A stretch of DNA of 64,000 nt, from the NCBI GenBank assembly GCA_902523185.1, contig CABYYJ010000002.1, positions 59,014 through 123,013 of the forward strand, read 5' to 3'. Under the pieces are notes generated by a model that did no database searches, was not told the DNA's origin, and was given only the letters and a program-made list of their open reading frames with translations. Position numbers and translations under genes: made by a program. Below, piece by piece: positions 33,436 through 44,522 of this stretch. Numbering within the stretch: the stretch's first letter is position 1; the number at the start of each line of letters is the position of its first letter. The stretch is from an uncultured Pelagibacteraceae bacterium (GTDB lineage Bacteria; Pseudomonadota; Alphaproteobacteria; Pelagibacterales; Pelagibacteraceae).

Positions 33436-33544
33436 AAAATGCTTCCTTCTGTCCTGTACTCTTTAAAGATAAATGTTATAAAGATGAATTGTTAATATAA
33501 GAATCTTTAAGCTAAGGCATTAAAGTAGGTATTAATAAAACAAA

Positions 33545-33913
33545 ATGATTTATAACTTTTTATCAGATTACCTATCAATAATAATTTTTCTCTTCATTGC
33601 TTTGTTTTTAAGTATTGGCTTTATTGTTGCAAATTTTCTTGCTTCACCTTCAAATCCAGATCCTGAAAAATTATCTGCTTACGAATGTGGCTTCGAAGCC
33701 TTTGATGACTCCAGAATGGAGTTTGATGTCAGATTTTACCTAGTTGCTATATTATTCATTATATTTGATTTAGAAATAGCATTTCTTTTCCCTTGGGCAA
33801 TTTCTTTAGGTAGTTTAGGAGCTTTAGGTTTTTGGTCTATGATGATTTTTTTAGCTATTTTAACAATTGGTTTTATTTATGAATGGAAAAAAGGAGCTCT
33901 TGAATGGGAGTAA
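33545..33913 (+). CDS. nuoA: NADH-quinone oxidoreductase subunit A
   Basis: This 122-residue membrane protein is the first subunit of complex I. It has three membrane segments and the family signatures [41 protein letters not shown], in which the Cys and the Glu/Asp run line the quinone-access loop. It overlaps nuoB by 10 bases. There is no Shine-Dalgarno sequence before the ATG. nuoA starts a fourteen-gene operon, in order A to N, which runs to 47419. Confidence 0.96.
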   Translation: MIYNFLSDYLSIIIFLFIALFLSIGFIVANFLASPSNPDPEKLSAYECGFEAFDDSRMEFDVRFYLVAILFIIFDLEIAFLFPWAISLGSLGALGFWSMMIFLAILTIGFIYEWKKGALEWE

Positions 33914-34440
33914 AGTTTAATTTTAATTCAGAAAAACAAAAACAAATACCTGAAGAGTTTAAGGATTTAGCAAAAGACTTTGCAGAAAAAGGTTTCATTA
34001 CAACTTCATCAGAAAACTTAGTCAATTGGGCACGAACAGGATCCCTACACTGGATGACTTTTGGTCTGGCATGTTGCGCTGTTGAAATGATGCAAACTTC
34101 TATGCCGAGATATGATTTAGAAAGATTTGGAGCTGCTCCACGTGCATCACCTAGACAATCTGATGTAATGATTGTTGCAGGAACTTTGACAAACAAGATG
34201 GCACCAGCTTTAAGAAAAGTTTATGACCAAATGCCAGAACCAAGATACGTTGTTTCAATGGGAAGTTGTGCGAATGGTGGTGGTTATTATCACTATTCTT
34301 ACTCAGTGGTAAGAGGTTGTGATAAAATAGTTCCGGTTGATATTTACATACCTGGATGTCCTCCTTCAGCTGAAGCGTTACTTTACGGTATTTTACAATT
34401 ACAAAAAAAAATTAGGAGAGAAGGAAACTTACAAAGATAA
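33904..34440 (+). CDS. nuoB: NADH-quinone oxidoreductase subunit B
   Basis: The 178-residue subunit holds the last cluster (N2) of the electron path to ubiquinone. The four ligands are in [31 protein letters not shown] and [13 protein letters not shown]. It corresponds to the 20 kDa subunit PSST of mitochondria. It overlaps nuoA by 10 bases and is separated from nuoC by three. Confidence 0.97.
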   Translation: MGVKFNFNSEKQKQIPEEFKDLAKDFAEKGFITTSSENLVNWARTGSLHWMTFGLACCAVEMMQTSMPRYDLERFGAAPRASPRQSDVMIVAGTLTNKMAPALRKVYDQMPEPRYVVSMGSCANGGGYYHYSYSVVRGCDKIVPVDIYIPGCPPSAEALLYGILQLQKKIRREGNLQR

Positions 34441-34443
34441 ACT

Positions 34444-35058
34444 ATGCTAAAAAATGTACAAACATTAGAAAGGACTATTAATTCTGAACTTTCTAGTAAG
34501 ATTAAAAATTCTATATTAGAAAATGACGAACTTCTAATTGAAATAAATTTTCAAGACTTAATTGAAGTAGTCCAATTTTTAAAATCTAATGAAAAATGTA
34601 AATTTAGACAATTAATTGATATTGCAGGAGTTGATTATCCTGATGAAGAAAAGCGCTTTCAACTTGTTTATCTATTTTTATCTCACGAGAATAATTTAAG
34701 AATAAAAATTTTGTTAAAGTTTGAAAGCAATCAAACAATAATTTCATTAACAAAAATTTTTCCATCAGCTAATTGGATGGAGAGAGAAGTATTTGATATG
34801 TATGGAATTAAATTTAAAAATCACCCTGATTTGAGAAGAATACTTACTGATTACGGATTTAAAGGTCACCCTCTTAGAAAAGATTTTCCTTTGACTGGCT
34901 TTAATGAGGTTAGATATAGCGAGAAAGAAAAAAAGGTTATCTATGAACCGGTAAAACTCGAACAAAATTATCGAAATTTTGATTTTGAAAGCCCTTGGGA
35001 GGGAACTGATTACTTAAAACAAGTGAAAAATGCAGAAAAAGATGGTAAAAAAAACTAA
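34444..35058 (+). CDS. nuoC: NADH-quinone oxidoreductase subunit C
   Basis: The 204-residue peripheral-arm subunit is equivalent to the mitochondrial 30 kDa subunit. The signature [26 protein letters not shown] sits about residues 122-148, preceded by [16 protein letters not shown]. It is a separate protein, not fused to NuoD. Its end overlaps nuoD by 17 bases. Length is normal. Confidence 0.96.
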   Translation: MLKNVQTLERTINSELSSKIKNSILENDELLIEINFQDLIEVVQFLKSNEKCKFRQLIDIAGVDYPDEEKRFQLVYLFLSHENNLRIKILLKFESNQTIISLTKIFPSANWMEREVFDMYGIKFKNHPDLRRILTDYGFKGHPLRKDFPLTGFNEVRYSEKEKKVIYEPVKLEQNYRNFDFESPWEGTDYLKQVKNAEKDGKKN

Positions 35059-36217
35059 ATCATTAAACTTAAATTTTGGACCTCAACATCCAGCAGCTCA
35101 TGGTGTGCTAAGACTTATATTAGAGCTTGACGGAGAAGTTGTAGAGAAAGCAGATCCACACATTGGTTTACTCCATAGAGGAACAGAAAAACTTATAGAG
35201 CAAAAAACTTATACCCAAGCTTTACCATATTTCGATAGACTCGATTATGTTGCACCAATGAATCAAGAACATGCTTTTGCACTCGCAGCAGAGAAATTAC
35301 TTAAAATTGAAGTGCCTATAAGAGCGAAATTTATTAGAGTAATTTTTTGTGAGATTGGAAGAATCTTAAGTCACATACTTAATGTTACAACACAAGCTTT
35401 AGACGTTGGAGCGTTAACACCCTCTCTATGGGGCTTTGAAGAAAGAGAAACCTTAATGACTTTTTACGAAAGAGCTTCAGGGTCAAGATTACATGCTAAT
35501 TATTTTAGAACCGGAGGTGTTCATCAAGATATTCCCATAAAGTTAGTTGAGGATATAGAAAAATTTTGTAGAACTTTTCCAAAAATAATTGACGATTTAG
35601 AGGGTTTACTTACAGATAACAGAATTTTTAAACAAAGAAATGTTGAAATAGGTATAGTCTCAAAACAAGAGGCTTTAGACCATAGTTTTTCAGGAGTAAT
35701 GTTAAGAGGATCGGGCGTCCCATGGGATCTAAGACGATCCCAGCCATATGAAATATATAAAGATTTAGATTTTAAGATTCCTGTTGGTAAAAATGGAGAC
35801 TGTTACGATAGGTATCTTTGTAGGATAGAGGAAATGAGAGAAAGTGTAAAAATTATACTACAATGTATTGAAAAATTACCTAAAGGACCAGTCAAGTCAA
35901 TTGATGGAAAAATATCTCCACCTAAAAGAGATGACTTAAAACAATCTATGGAGGCACTAATTCATCACTTCAAATTATTTACGGAAGGATACAGAGTTCC
36001 AAAAGGTAATGTTTATACTGCAGTCGAGGCTCCAAAAGGTGAATTTGGGGTTTATTTAATATCTGATGGAAGCAACAAACCTTATAGATGTAAGATTAGG
36101 GCACCTGGCTTTTCACATCTACAAGCTATGGACTATCTAATCCGAGGCCACATGTTAGCTGATGTTCCTGCTGTTTTGGGATCTTTAGATATTGTATTTG
36201 GAGAGGTAGACAGATGA
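35042..36217 (+). CDS. nuoD: NADH-quinone oxidoreductase subunit D
   Basis: The 391-residue subunit (49 kDa homologue) forms part of the quinone-binding pocket. The family begins with [18 protein letters not shown], and [15 protein letters not shown] and [38 protein letters not shown] follow. The ATG at 35042 is chosen over one at 35030; it gives [17 protein letters not shown], the usual form. It overlaps nuoC by 17 bases, and the next gene overlaps its stop codon by 4. Confidence 0.97.
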   Translation: MVKKTKSLNLNFGPQHPAAHGVLRLILELDGEVVEKADPHIGLLHRGTEKLIEQKTYTQALPYFDRLDYVAPMNQEHAFALAAEKLLKIEVPIRAKFIRVIFCEIGRILSHILNVTTQALDVGALTPSLWGFEERETLMTFYERASGSRLHANYFRTGGVHQDIPIKLVEDIEKFCRTFPKIIDDLEGLLTDNRIFKQRNVEIGIVSKQEALDHSFSGVMLRGSGVPWDLRRSQPYEIYKDLDFKIPVGKNGDCYDRYLCRIEEMRESVKIILQCIEKLPKGPVKSIDGKISPPKRDDLKQSMEALIHHFKLFTEGYRVPKGNVYTAVEAPKGEFGVYLISDGSNKPYRCKIRAPGFSHLQAMDYLIRGHMLADVPAVLGSLDIVFGEVDR

Positions 36218-36819
36218 GTTTAAAAAAAGTTCACGATGATCAGCCAAAAGATTTTAAATTTTCAGAAGAAAACTTGAAAAAAGCTGATGAAATTTTAAAA
36301 AAATATCCAGAAAAAAATAAAAAAAGTGCTGTAATGCCTTTTTTATATTTAGCTCAAAGACAAAATAATAATTGGATACCATTAGTTGCTATGAAATACA
36401 TAGCTAAACTTTTGTCTATGCCATATATATCAGTCTATGAAGTAGCTACTTTTTACACCATGTATAATTTAGCGCCAGTTGGAAAGCATTTTATACAAGT
36501 TTGTACCACGACCCCGTGTTTAATACGTGGGGCAGATAAAATTGTAAATCTTTGTAAGGAAAAAATATCTCCAAATCAAAATCAATTATCTAAAAAGGGA
36601 AACTGCTCATGGATAGAGGTAGAGTGTTTGGGTGCTTGTGTAAGCGCTCCTATGATACAAGTAAATGACGACTATTATGAAGATCTTAACGAAAAAAGCA
36701 CGACTGAAATTTTAGACTCTCTAATCAAAGATAAACCTTTAAAACCGGGTTCATATAGAGGTCGAAAAAATACATCACCTGAAAAACACAAAAATTTAAA
36801 CGAAGAGAACCATGCTTAA
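36214..36819 (+). CDS. nuoE: NADH-quinone oxidoreductase subunit E
   Basis: The 201-residue subunit carries one [2Fe-2S] cluster of the NADH-dehydrogenase module. The ligands are in [11 protein letters not shown] and [22 protein letters not shown], a thioredoxin-like fold. Before them lies the helical [19 protein letters not shown] segment. The C-terminal tail (about residues 175-201) is Lys- and Asn-rich and not conserved. It overlaps nuoD by 4 and nuoF by 8 bases. Confidence 0.96.
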   Translation: MSLKKVHDDQPKDFKFSEENLKKADEILKKYPEKNKKSAVMPFLYLAQRQNNNWIPLVAMKYIAKLLSMPYISVYEVATFYTMYNLAPVGKHFIQVCTTTPCLIRGADKIVNLCKEKISPNQNQLSKKGNCSWIEVECLGACVSAPMIQVNDDYYEDLNEKSTTEILDSLIKDKPLKPGSYRGRKNTSPEKHKNLNEENHA

Positions 36820-38143
36820 ACCAGAAAATAAAATATTCAAGAATTTATACAATGAGCACGGATGGGAAATTGATAAAGCTCTAAAAAGGGACGATTGGAA
36901 AGATACAAAAGACATAATTTTGAAAGGAAGAGAATGGATCATTAATGAGGTAAAAACCTCTGAATTAAGAGGAAGAGGAGGTGCAGGTTTTTCTACAGGT
37001 CTTAAATGGTCTTTCGCACCAAAAGAAGTTGGATCTCGTCCACATTACCTTGTTATCAATGCGGATGAGTCTGAACCTGGTACATGTAAAGATAGAGATA
37101 TTTTGAGATTTGAACCACAAAAATTAATTGAAGGGTGTCTGATAGCTGGTTACGCAGTAAACGCTCACGTTTGTTATATTTATATCAGAGGTGAATATTT
37201 TAATGAGGGAAGACGATTACAAAATGCCGTAGACCAAGCCTATAAAATGAATTTTTTAGGAAAAAATGCTTGTGGTTCTGGATGGGACTTTGACATTCAT
37301 ATTCATTATGGAGCCGGTGCATACATTTGTGGCGAAGAGACTGCACTATTAGAAAGTATAGAGGGAAACAAAGGTCAACCAAGACTAAAGCCTCCATTTC
37401 CCGCTTTAGTTGGTTTGTATGGATGCCCAACAATAGTTAATAATGTTGAAACAATAGCAGTGGTTCCAACAATTTTGAGGAGAGGAGGAAAATGGTTCGC
37501 GTCTTTAGGTAAACCAAAGAATACTGGAACAAAAATATTTTGTATTTCCGGAAATGTGAAAAATCCGTGTAACGTTGAAGAAGAAATGGGAATTTCTTTA
37601 AAAGAACTTATTGAAAAATACGCTGGGGGCGTAATTGGAGGATGGGATAATCTTCAGGCAGTTATACCAGGTGGTTCATCAATGCCTTTATTACCAAAAA
37701 AGGTATGCGATACAATTACAATGGATTTTGACTCTTTAATAGAAAACAAAAGTGGATTAGGTACTGCAGGAATAGTTGTTATTAATAAAGATCAAGATAT
37801 TGTTGCTTGCATGGCTAGGATAGCAAGATTTTATAAACATGAAAGCTGTGGTCAATGCACCCCATGTCGTGAGGGCGCAGGATGGATGTGGCGAATATTG
37901 GATAGAGTTGTAAAAAGAAAAGCCACTTTTAGTGATATTGATTTATTAGCAGATGTTACAAAACAAATAGAAGGTCATACAATTTGTGCTTTTGGAGAGG
38001 GTTCTGCTTGGCCAGTACAGGGATTATTAAGACACTTTAGAAAAGATATTGAAAATCGTTGCAGAGAGGAGCCATTAATTAAAAAGAAAATTGATAATCC
38101 TTATTTAGTTGATCAACATCTCTTGGAGAATAAGAATGCCTAA
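36812..38143 (+). CDS. nuoF: NADH-quinone oxidoreductase subunit F
   Basis: The 443-residue subunit binds NADH and FMN and one [4Fe-4S] cluster. [13 protein letters not shown] is the NADH site, [15 protein letters not shown] and [19 protein letters not shown] are FMN/NADH-region signatures, and [12 protein letters not shown] with the later HTICAFGEG carry the cluster Cys residues. It overlaps nuoG by 8 bases. The length is normal. Confidence 0.97.
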   Translation: MLKPENKIFKNLYNEHGWEIDKALKRDDWKDTKDIILKGREWIINEVKTSELRGRGGAGFSTGLKWSFAPKEVGSRPHYLVINADESEPGTCKDRDILRFEPQKLIEGCLIAGYAVNAHVCYIYIRGEYFNEGRRLQNAVDQAYKMNFLGKNACGSGWDFDIHIHYGAGAYICGEETALLESIEGNKGQPRLKPPFPALVGLYGCPTIVNNVETIAVVPTILRRGGKWFASLGKPKNTGTKIFCISGNVKNPCNVEEEMGISLKELIEKYAGGVIGGWDNLQAVIPGGSSMPLLPKKVCDTITMDFDSLIENKSGLGTAGIVVINKDQDIVACMARIARFYKHESCGQCTPCREGAGWMWRILDRVVKRKATFSDIDLLADVTKQIEGHTICAFGEGSAWPVQGLLRHFRKDIENRCREEPLIKKKIDNPYLVDQHLLENKNA

Positions 38144-40193
38144 AATTATAATTAATGGAAAAGAAATAGAATTCGAAAAAGGTATGACAGTCCTCCAAGC
38201 TTGTGAGCTAGCAGAAGTAGAAATACCAAGATTTTGTTATCATGAGAAATTATCTATTGCCGGAAATTGTAGAATGTGCCTAGTGGAGTTAGAGAAATCA
38301 CCAAAACCTATTGCATCATGCGCAATGCCTGCTGCTGAGGGTATGAACATAAAAACAAACACTTCCCTTGTTCAAAAAGCAAGAAAAGGTGTCATGGAAT
38401 TCTTACTTGCTAATCATCCCTTAGACTGTCCTGTTTGTGACCAAGGAGGTGAATGCGATCTACAAGATCAGTCAATGTATTACGGTGTAGATAAATCAAG
38501 ATTTGTTGAAAATAAAAGACAAGTTAAAGAAAAATACATGGGTCCTTTAATCAAAACTCAAATGACTAGATGTATTCACTGTACAAGATGTGTGAGATTT
38601 GCTACCGAAATTGCCGGAGTTCCAGAGCTTGGAGCAATAGGTCGTGGAGAAAATATGGAGATAACTACTTACTTAGAAAAAGCCATGGAATCAGAACTTT
38701 CTGCTAATGTAATTGATTTATGTCCAGTAGGCGCTCTCACATCAAAACCGTATGCATTCGAAGCTCGACCATGGGAACTTAAAAAGACTGAAAGTATAGA
38801 TGTTATGGATGCAGTTGGATCGAATATTAGAGTGGACACATACAATTGGGAAGTAAAAAGAATACTTCCAAGAGTTAACAATGACATTAATGAAGAATGG
38901 ATATCTGATAAAACAAGATATTCATGTGATGGATTGTTAAAACAAAGGCTTGATGTACCCTATATTAAAAAAAATGGGAAACTTCAAAAATCGACTTGGG
39001 ATGAGGCTATTTCTGTTTTAGTAGAAAAAATTAAAACAATTAATCCTAATGAAATTGGCGGTCATATTGGAGATATGATAAATTTGGAAAACGCATTAAG
39101 TTTTAAAAAATTTTTTTCAATATTACAAAGCAATAATTTAGAATTTAGAGAAAGAAAATTTTTTGTGAATTCTTCTGAAAAAAGTAATTATATATTTAAT
39201 TCATCAATTAAAGGTATTGAAGAGTCTGACTTAATTCTTTTAGTTGGAACAAACCCAAGGCATGAGGCTACAATGCTTAACGCGAGAATAAGAAAAGTAT
39301 TTGCTCAAAAAAGAATTCCAATTTTTTCAATTGGAAATCCTGGCGACCTTACTTATGATTACAAAATTATTGGTGAGAAAACAGATGATATAAAGAAAAT
39401 AATAAATAATGAGTCAGATTTTTCAAAAAAATTATTATCCTCTAAAAAACCCATAGTAATAATTGGAGAGTCAGCTTTAGAAATGAAAAGTGGAAAATAT
39501 ATAGCCGAAGGATTTAAAAACTTTTTAAAAAAAAATAATTTTATTAATAAAAATTGGAACGCATTTAATTTTTTACCACAAAATGCATCTACAGTTGGTC
39601 TAATTGACTTAAAAATTTTACCAAAGGAAGAAGAAGAAAAAAATTCTTTTTTTGATAAATTAAAAAGTAATCAATTTAAATTATTATACCTTCTGGGATC
39701 AGATAACTTAGAGATTAAAAAAAATGACGAGTTTATAGTGTATCAAGGAAGTCATGGAGACAGAGGTGCAGAGATTGCAGATTTAATTTTTCCTAGCGCT
39801 GCCTTTACAGAGCAAAATGGTCTTTATGAAAACCTTGAGGGAAGAGTTCAAGAATGCAAAAAAGCTTCCTACCCAATTGGAGACGCCTTAGAGGACTGGA
39901 AGATTTTCAATTTAATCTTAAAAATAATGGGAAAAAATGAAAATTTATCGAATTTTGATACATTAAGAAAAGAAGTACTAAATTCGATCCCAAATTTTAC
40001 AAAAATTAATCAATTACCTGATTTTAGGGAGAGTGCCGTCGAAAATTCAACGTCAAATTTTGTTAGTGAAGACGTATACGTTAAAGAATTAGATTATTTT
40101 TTTACTAATGCGATATCAAGATCTTCAAAAACAATGAGTGAATGCAGGCAGATCAAACGTAGTCCAAAAAAAACTGGCACCGATAATTTATGA
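38136..40193 (+). CDS. nuoG: NADH-quinone oxidoreductase subunit G
   Basis: The 685-residue subunit (75 kDa homologue) carries a [2Fe-2S] and two [4Fe-4S] clusters near its N terminus: [32 protein letters not shown] and [11 protein letters not shown]. The rest is a molybdopterin-oxidoreductase-like domain without a cofactor. The ATG at 38136 ([16 protein letters not shown]) is chosen over the one at 38109, as the former gives the ferredoxin-like start. The C-terminal part is divergent and Asn/Lys-rich. Overlaps nuoF by 8 bases and nuoH by 4. Confidence 0.96.
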   Translation: MPKIIINGKEIEFEKGMTVLQACELAEVEIPRFCYHEKLSIAGNCRMCLVELEKSPKPIASCAMPAAEGMNIKTNTSLVQKARKGVMEFLLANHPLDCPVCDQGGECDLQDQSMYYGVDKSRFVENKRQVKEKYMGPLIKTQMTRCIHCTRCVRFATEIAGVPELGAIGRGENMEITTYLEKAMESELSANVIDLCPVGALTSKPYAFEARPWELKKTESIDVMDAVGSNIRVDTYNWEVKRILPRVNNDINEEWISDKTRYSCDGLLKQRLDVPYIKKNGKLQKSTWDEAISVLVEKIKTINPNEIGGHIGDMINLENALSFKKFFSILQSNNLEFRERKFFVNSSEKSNYIFNSSIKGIEESDLILLVGTNPRHEATMLNARIRKVFAQKRIPIFSIGNPGDLTYDYKIIGEKTDDIKKIINNESDFSKKLLSSKKPIVIIGESALEMKSGKYIAEGFKNFLKKNNFINKNWNAFNFLPQNASTVGLIDLKILPKEEEEKNSFFDKLKSNQFKLLYLLGSDNLEIKKNDEFIVYQGSHGDRGAEIADLIFPSAAFTEQNGLYENLEGRVQECKKASYPIGDALEDWKIFNLILKIMGKNENLSNFDTLRKEVLNSIPNFTKINQLPDFRESAVENSTSNFVSEDVYVKELDYFFTNAISRSSKTMSECRQIKRSPKKTGTDNL

Positions 40194-41197
40194 TGGAGTA
40201 CCTTCAAATTTTAGGTCAAGAAATTTACAAAATTATTTTTGTACTTGTCCCGATACTTGTATCCGTAGCAATGATAGTTTGGTTAGATAGAAGAGTTTGG
40301 GGCTTAGTACAAAAAAGAAGAGGACCTAATGTTGTTGGTCCTTTTGGGCTTTTTCAAACATTAGCTGATGCTTTAAAATATATCTTTAAAGAAATTATTA
40401 TTCCTGCTAGCGCAAACAAAACTGTATTTATACTTGCTCCGATAGTGACCATGACACTAGCTTTAGTAGCTTGGGCAGTCATTCCAATGAGCCAAAATTT
40501 AGTTTTAGCTGATATTAATGTTGGAATTCTCTATTTATTTGCAGTTTCTTCTCTCGGTGTTTATGGAATTATAATGGGTGGATGGGCATCAAATTCAAAA
40601 TATCCTTTTTTAGGTGCCATAAGATCAGCTGCACAAATGGTCTCATATGAAGTTTCAATTGGAATTATCATCATTAATGTTCTTTTGTGCGTTGGATCAT
40701 TAAACTTAAACGATATTGTTCTTGCTCAAAAAGAACTATGGTACGTAATACCTCTCTTTCCAATGTTTGTGATATTTTTTATATCAGCACTTGCAGAAAC
40801 TAACAGACCTCCTTTTGATTTACCAGAGGCAGAAGCAGAGCTAGTAGCTGGTTATCAAACCGAGTATTCTGGAATGATGTATGCAATGTTCTGGCTTGGA
40901 GAATATGCAAATATATTATTAATGTGTGCTATGGGCTCTATACTTTTTCTTGGTGGTTGGTTACCAATTATGGACATATATCCACTTAATATAATTCCGG
41001 CTCCACTATGGATGATTATTAAAATATTATTTTTATTTTTATTATTTGCTCTAATTAAAGCAATTGTTCCAAGATATAGATATGATCAACTTATGAGATT
41101 AGGTTGGAAAATATTTTTACCATTTTCATTAGTTTATCTAGTATTGACTGCCAGTTTTCTATTTTATTTCGACAAATTACCTAAGGTGAATATTTAA
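40190..41197 (+). CDS. nuoH: NADH-quinone oxidoreductase subunit H
   Basis: The 335-residue membrane subunit links the quinone site to the antiporter-like arm. Eight membrane segments and the signatures [38 protein letters not shown] and [28 protein letters not shown] (the conserved acidic loop) are seen. Two adjacent ATG codons at 40190 and 40193 can start it. It overlaps nuoG by 4 bases, and its stop shares one base with the nuoI start. Confidence 0.97.
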   Translation: MMEYLQILGQEIYKIIFVLVPILVSVAMIVWLDRRVWGLVQKRRGPNVVGPFGLFQTLADALKYIFKEIIIPASANKTVFILAPIVTMTLALVAWAVIPMSQNLVLADINVGILYLFAVSSLGVYGIIMGGWASNSKYPFLGAIRSAAQMVSYEVSIGIIIINVLLCVGSLNLNDIVLAQKELWYVIPLFPMFVIFFISALAETNRPPFDLPEAEAELVAGYQTEYSGMMYAMFWLGEYANILLMCAMGSILFLGGWLPIMDIYPLNIIPAPLWMIIKILFLFLLFALIKAIVPRYRYDQLMRLGWKIFLPFSLVYLVLTASFLFYFDKLPKVNI

Positions 41198-41682
41198 TGA
41201 ATTTAAGCAGGTTATTAAAAACTATATTTCTTACAGAATTTATTTATGGACTGTTTATGGCAGTAAAAGAACTATTTAAAAAATCAAAAACTATTAATTA
41301 CCCTTTTGAAAAAGGACCAATTAGTCCTCGTATGAGAGGCGAACATGCCCTCAGAAGATATCCGAATGGGGAGGAAAGGTGTATTGCTTGCAAATTATGC
41401 GAAGCTGTATGTCCTGCACAGGCTATTACAATAGAGTCATCAGAAAGGTCAGATGGTAGTAGAAAAACAACACGTTATGATATTGATATGCTTAAATGCA
41501 TCTATTGTGGTCTTTGTCAAGAATCTTGCCCAGTTGACGCTATAGTTCAAGGACCAAACTTTGAATTTGCTACAGAAACCAGAGAAGAGCTTTACTATAA
41601 TAAAGAAAAACTTTTAGAAAATGGAGATAGATGGGAGACAGTTCTAGCAAAAAATATCAAGCTGGATAAACCTTATAGATAA
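41197..41682 (+). CDS. nuoI: NADH-quinone oxidoreductase subunit I
   Basis: The 161-residue ferredoxin-like subunit binds two [4Fe-4S] clusters through two classical motifs, [19 protein letters not shown] and [20 protein letters not shown]. The N-terminal amphipathic helix (about residues 1-30) docks it on NuoH. It is the TYKY/23 kDa homologue. It directly follows nuoH and is directly followed by nuoJ. All cluster ligands are intact. Confidence 0.97.
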   Translation: MNLSRLLKTIFLTEFIYGLFMAVKELFKKSKTINYPFEKGPISPRMRGEHALRRYPNGEERCIACKLCEAVCPAQAITIESSERSDGSRKTTRYDIDMLKCIYCGLCQESCPVDAIVQGPNFEFATETREELYYNKEKLLENGDRWETVLAKNIKLDKPYR

Positions 41683-42309
41683 ATGATAGTCCATTCAATT
41701 TTTTTTTATTTTTTTTCAGTAATTGCTATTTTTTCATCTTTAATGGTAATTACCTCAAGAAGTACTATTAATTCAGTTTTCTTTTTAATTTTGGATTTTA
41801 TATCAGTTGGTTGTCTTTTTATTATGGTTGGAGCTGAGTTCTTAGGAATGATATTATTAATAGTTTATGTGGGAGCTGTTGCCGTATTATTCCTATTCGT
41901 TGTAATGATGCTAAATGTAGCTGAGCAAAAACAATCATGGTTTATAGGTAAAAAATCAACTCATATCCCAACAGGTCTGATTGTAAGTGTTTTGATTTTA
42001 TTAGAGTTATTAGTTGTAGTAGGGGGTTGGAAATACAAAAAAGATGTTATGTCTAGTAGTACACTAGTTTTATCCGATATTTCAAACACCCATCAATTAG
42101 GTTTAGTTATGTACACTGACTATATTTTATATTTCCAATTAGCTGGAGTAGTTCTTCTCTTGGCAATGATAGGCGCAATACTTCTTACATTTAGAGAGAG
42201 AGTAGGTGTTAAAAAACAAAGTTATATAAATCAAATTTCTAGAGGTCCATTAACTTCTATAGAACTTAAAGAAGTTGAGTCTTTCAAAGGAGTAAAGATT
42301 GATGATTGA
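41683..42309 (+). CDS. nuoJ: NADH-quinone oxidoreductase subunit J
   Basis: The 208-residue membrane subunit has five predicted membrane segments. The signature [34 protein letters not shown] is the NuoJ/ND6 core. The C-terminal cytosolic tail is short. It overlaps nuoK by 8 bases and starts at the base after the nuoI stop, without a Shine-Dalgarno sequence of its own. Confidence 0.95.
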   Translation: MIVHSIFFYFFSVIAIFSSLMVITSRSTINSVFFLILDFISVGCLFIMVGAEFLGMILLIVYVGAVAVLFLFVVMMLNVAEQKQSWFIGKKSTHIPTGLIVSVLILLELLVVVGGWKYKKDVMSSSTLVLSDISNTHQLGLVMYTDYILYFQLAGVVLLLAMIGAILLTFRERVGVKKQSYINQISRGPLTSIELKEVESFKGVKIDD

Positions 42310-42613
42310 GATTGGTTTAGGTCATTATTTATCGCTAGGAGCAATAATTTTTTTTCTAGGCGTAATTGGTATTTTTTTAAATAGAAAGAATGTAATAGTT
42401 ATATTAATGTCAATTGAGCTAATTTTATTAGCTGTAAATATTAATTTGATATCTTTCTCAATTTTTTCTGGCGATATTATCGGTCAAATTTTTACAATGT
42501 TAATTTTAACAGTAGCAGCAGCCGAAGCAGCGATTGGTCTTGCTATAATTGTAGTTTACTACAGGAACAGAGGTTCAATTAGGGTTGAAGATATACACGG
42601 AATGAAAGGTTAA
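42302..42613 (+). CDS. nuoK: NADH-quinone oxidoreductase subunit K
   Basis: The 103-residue membrane subunit has three membrane helices and the two conserved glutamates in the segments [13 protein letters not shown] and [19 protein letters not shown] (ND4L/NuoK family), which are used in proton translocation. The ATG at 42302 is chosen; a TTG at 42299 would add one residue. It overlaps nuoJ by 8 bases, and nuoL follows at once. Confidence 0.95.
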   Translation: MIEIGLGHYLSLGAIIFFLGVIGIFLNRKNVIVILMSIELILLAVNINLISFSIFSGDIIGQIFTMLILTVAAAEAAIGLAIIVVYYRNRGSIRVEDIHGMKG

Positions 42614-44521
42614 ATGGAATACGCCATATTATTCTTACCTTTAATAGGCTCTATTGTAGGATATTTAGGTAAATCAATTACAAAATATTTTGCTGAAATT
42701 TCCACAAGTTTATGTGTGGGTATTTCAGCAATACTATCAATACTAGTTTTTTGGAATGGAATTCAAAATGATATTTACGGAAACTATAAAATTTTTGAAT
42801 GGATAAGTTCAGGTGGATTTACAGCAAATTGGTCAATTAATATTGATCCATTAAGTTCAGTTATGTTAGTTGTTGTAACTTTTGTCTCCTCTTTAGTACA
42901 TATTTATTCTATTGGTTATATGAGTCATGACCCTCACAAACCTAGGTTTATGTCTTATCTATCATTGTTTACTTTTTCAATGTTAGCTTTAGTAGTTTCA
43001 GATAATTTCCTTCAACTTTTCTTTGGATGGGAAGGTGTGGGTTTATGTTCTTATTTATTGATAGGATTTTGGTTTAAAAAAGAAACTGCTAATAATGCTG
43101 CTATAAAAGCCTTTATAGTTAATAGAATTGGAGATTTTGGTTTAGCAATAGCTATATTCTTAATCTTTTTTTTCTATGGCACTATTAATTTTGAAGAGGT
43201 GTTTCAAACAACAAGTCAATTAGCTGAAAAAAAGATATCTTTTTTTGGAGTGGAGTCAAATTTAATAACTCTAATATGCGTTTTCCTATTTATTGGAGCA
43301 ATGGGAAAATCTGCACAATTTTTATTACATACTTGGCTTCCTGACGCAATGGAGGGCCCTACACCAGTTTCAGCTTTAATTCATGCTGCCACAATGGTTA
43401 CTGCAGGCGTTTTTCTTGTTGTAAGATGTTCACCCATATTTGAATATTCTCAAGTTGCTCTGAGTTTAGTTACTATAGTCGGAATGATAACTGCAATATT
43501 TGCAGCATCAGTTGCACTTGTACAAAATGATATAAAAAAAATAGTAGCCTATTCAACTTGTAGTCAACTTGGATACATGTTTTTTGCTGCAGGGATAGGT
43601 GCTTATCATGTTGCAATGTTTCATTTATTTACACATGCTTTCTTTAAAGCATTATTATTTTTAGGCGCTGGTTCAGTAATACATGCATTTAGTGATGAGC
43701 AAGATATTAGAAATATGGGCGGGGTAAGAAAAAAACTACCTTACACATATATATTTATGCTTTTAGGTACCCTAGCATTGACTGGTTTTCCATTTTTATC
43801 TGGTTTTTATTCAAAAGACGCAATAATTGAATTTGCATATCTAAAAAATTCCTCATTAGGAAATTATGCAGCTACAATTGGAATTATTACTGCATTCTTA
43901 ACATCAATTTATTCTTGGAGATTATTTTTTAAAACTTTTCACGGATCATATAATAATAAAAAGATTCCTTTAAAAGAGACACATGAGTCGCCAGTTGTGA
44001 TGTTAATTCCTCTTGCATTTTTGAGTATCGGAGCAATATTTTCTGGATATCTTTTTAAAAGTTCATTTATAGGACATCACAGTAACGAATTTTGGAATGG
44101 ATCAATCTTCTTTTTAAACGAAATAAAACATGGAGCTATACCAGTGTGGTTTTTACTTATTACTCCAATCTTAGTATTAATTTCAATACCTATCTCATTT
44201 TACTTATATATTTTAAGTCCAAAAATTCTAGAAGATTTTAAAAATACCAATTTGCCTTTATATAATTTTTTACTAAACAAGTGGTACATTGATGAACTGT
44301 ATGAAAAAGTTTTTGTAAATCCAGCCAAAAAAGTAGGATCTTTATTTTGGAAAAAAGGAGATGTAGGTATAATTGATAGATTTGGTCCTGATGGTATTTC
44401 AAAGCTAGTAAAAACTATTTCTAATAAAACAGGACGACTTCAATCAGGTTTTATTTATGATTACGCTTTTGTAATGCTTTTAGGCTTATCGATACTGCTG
44501 ACTTATTTAATCCTAAAATAA
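42614..44521 (+). CDS. nuoL: NADH-quinone oxidoreductase subunit L
   Basis: The 635-residue antiporter-like subunit (ND5 homologue) is the distal proton pump of complex I. About 14 to 16 membrane segments are predicted, with the signature FGWEGVGLCSYLLIGFWF (conserved Glu) and the antiporter core GAMGKSAQFLLHTWLPDAMEGPTPVSALIHAATMVTAGVFL (conserved Lys). The long C-terminal helix that lies along the membrane arm is likely in residues 500-600. Length fits NuoL. Confidence 0.96.
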   Translation: MEYAILFLPLIGSIVGYLGKSITKYFAEISTSLCVGISAILSILVFWNGIQNDIYGNYKIFEWISSGGFTANWSINIDPLSSVMLVVVTFVSSLVHIYSIGYMSHDPHKPRFMSYLSLFTFSMLALVVSDNFLQLFFGWEGVGLCSYLLIGFWFKKETANNAAIKAFIVNRIGDFGLAIAIFLIFFFYGTINFEEVFQTTSQLAEKKISFFGVESNLITLICVFLFIGAMGKSAQFLLHTWLPDAMEGPTPVSALIHAATMVTAGVFLVVRCSPIFEYSQVALSLVTIVGMITAIFAASVALVQNDIKKIVAYSTCSQLGYMFFAAGIGAYHVAMFHLFTHAFFKALLFLGAGSVIHAFSDEQDIRNMGGVRKKLPYTYIFMLLGTLALTGFPFLSGFYSKDAIIEFAYLKNSSLGNYAATIGIITAFLTSIYSWRLFFKTFHGSYNNKKIPLKETHESPVVMLIPLAFLSIGAIFSGYLFKSSFIGHHSNEFWNGSIFFLNEIKHGAIPVWFLLITPILVLISIPISFYLYILSPKILEDFKNTNLPLYNFLLNKWYIDELYEKVFVNPAKKVGSLFWKKGDVGIIDRFGPDGISKLVKTISNKTGRLQSGFIYDYAFVMLLGLSILLTYLILK

Positions 44522-44522
44522 A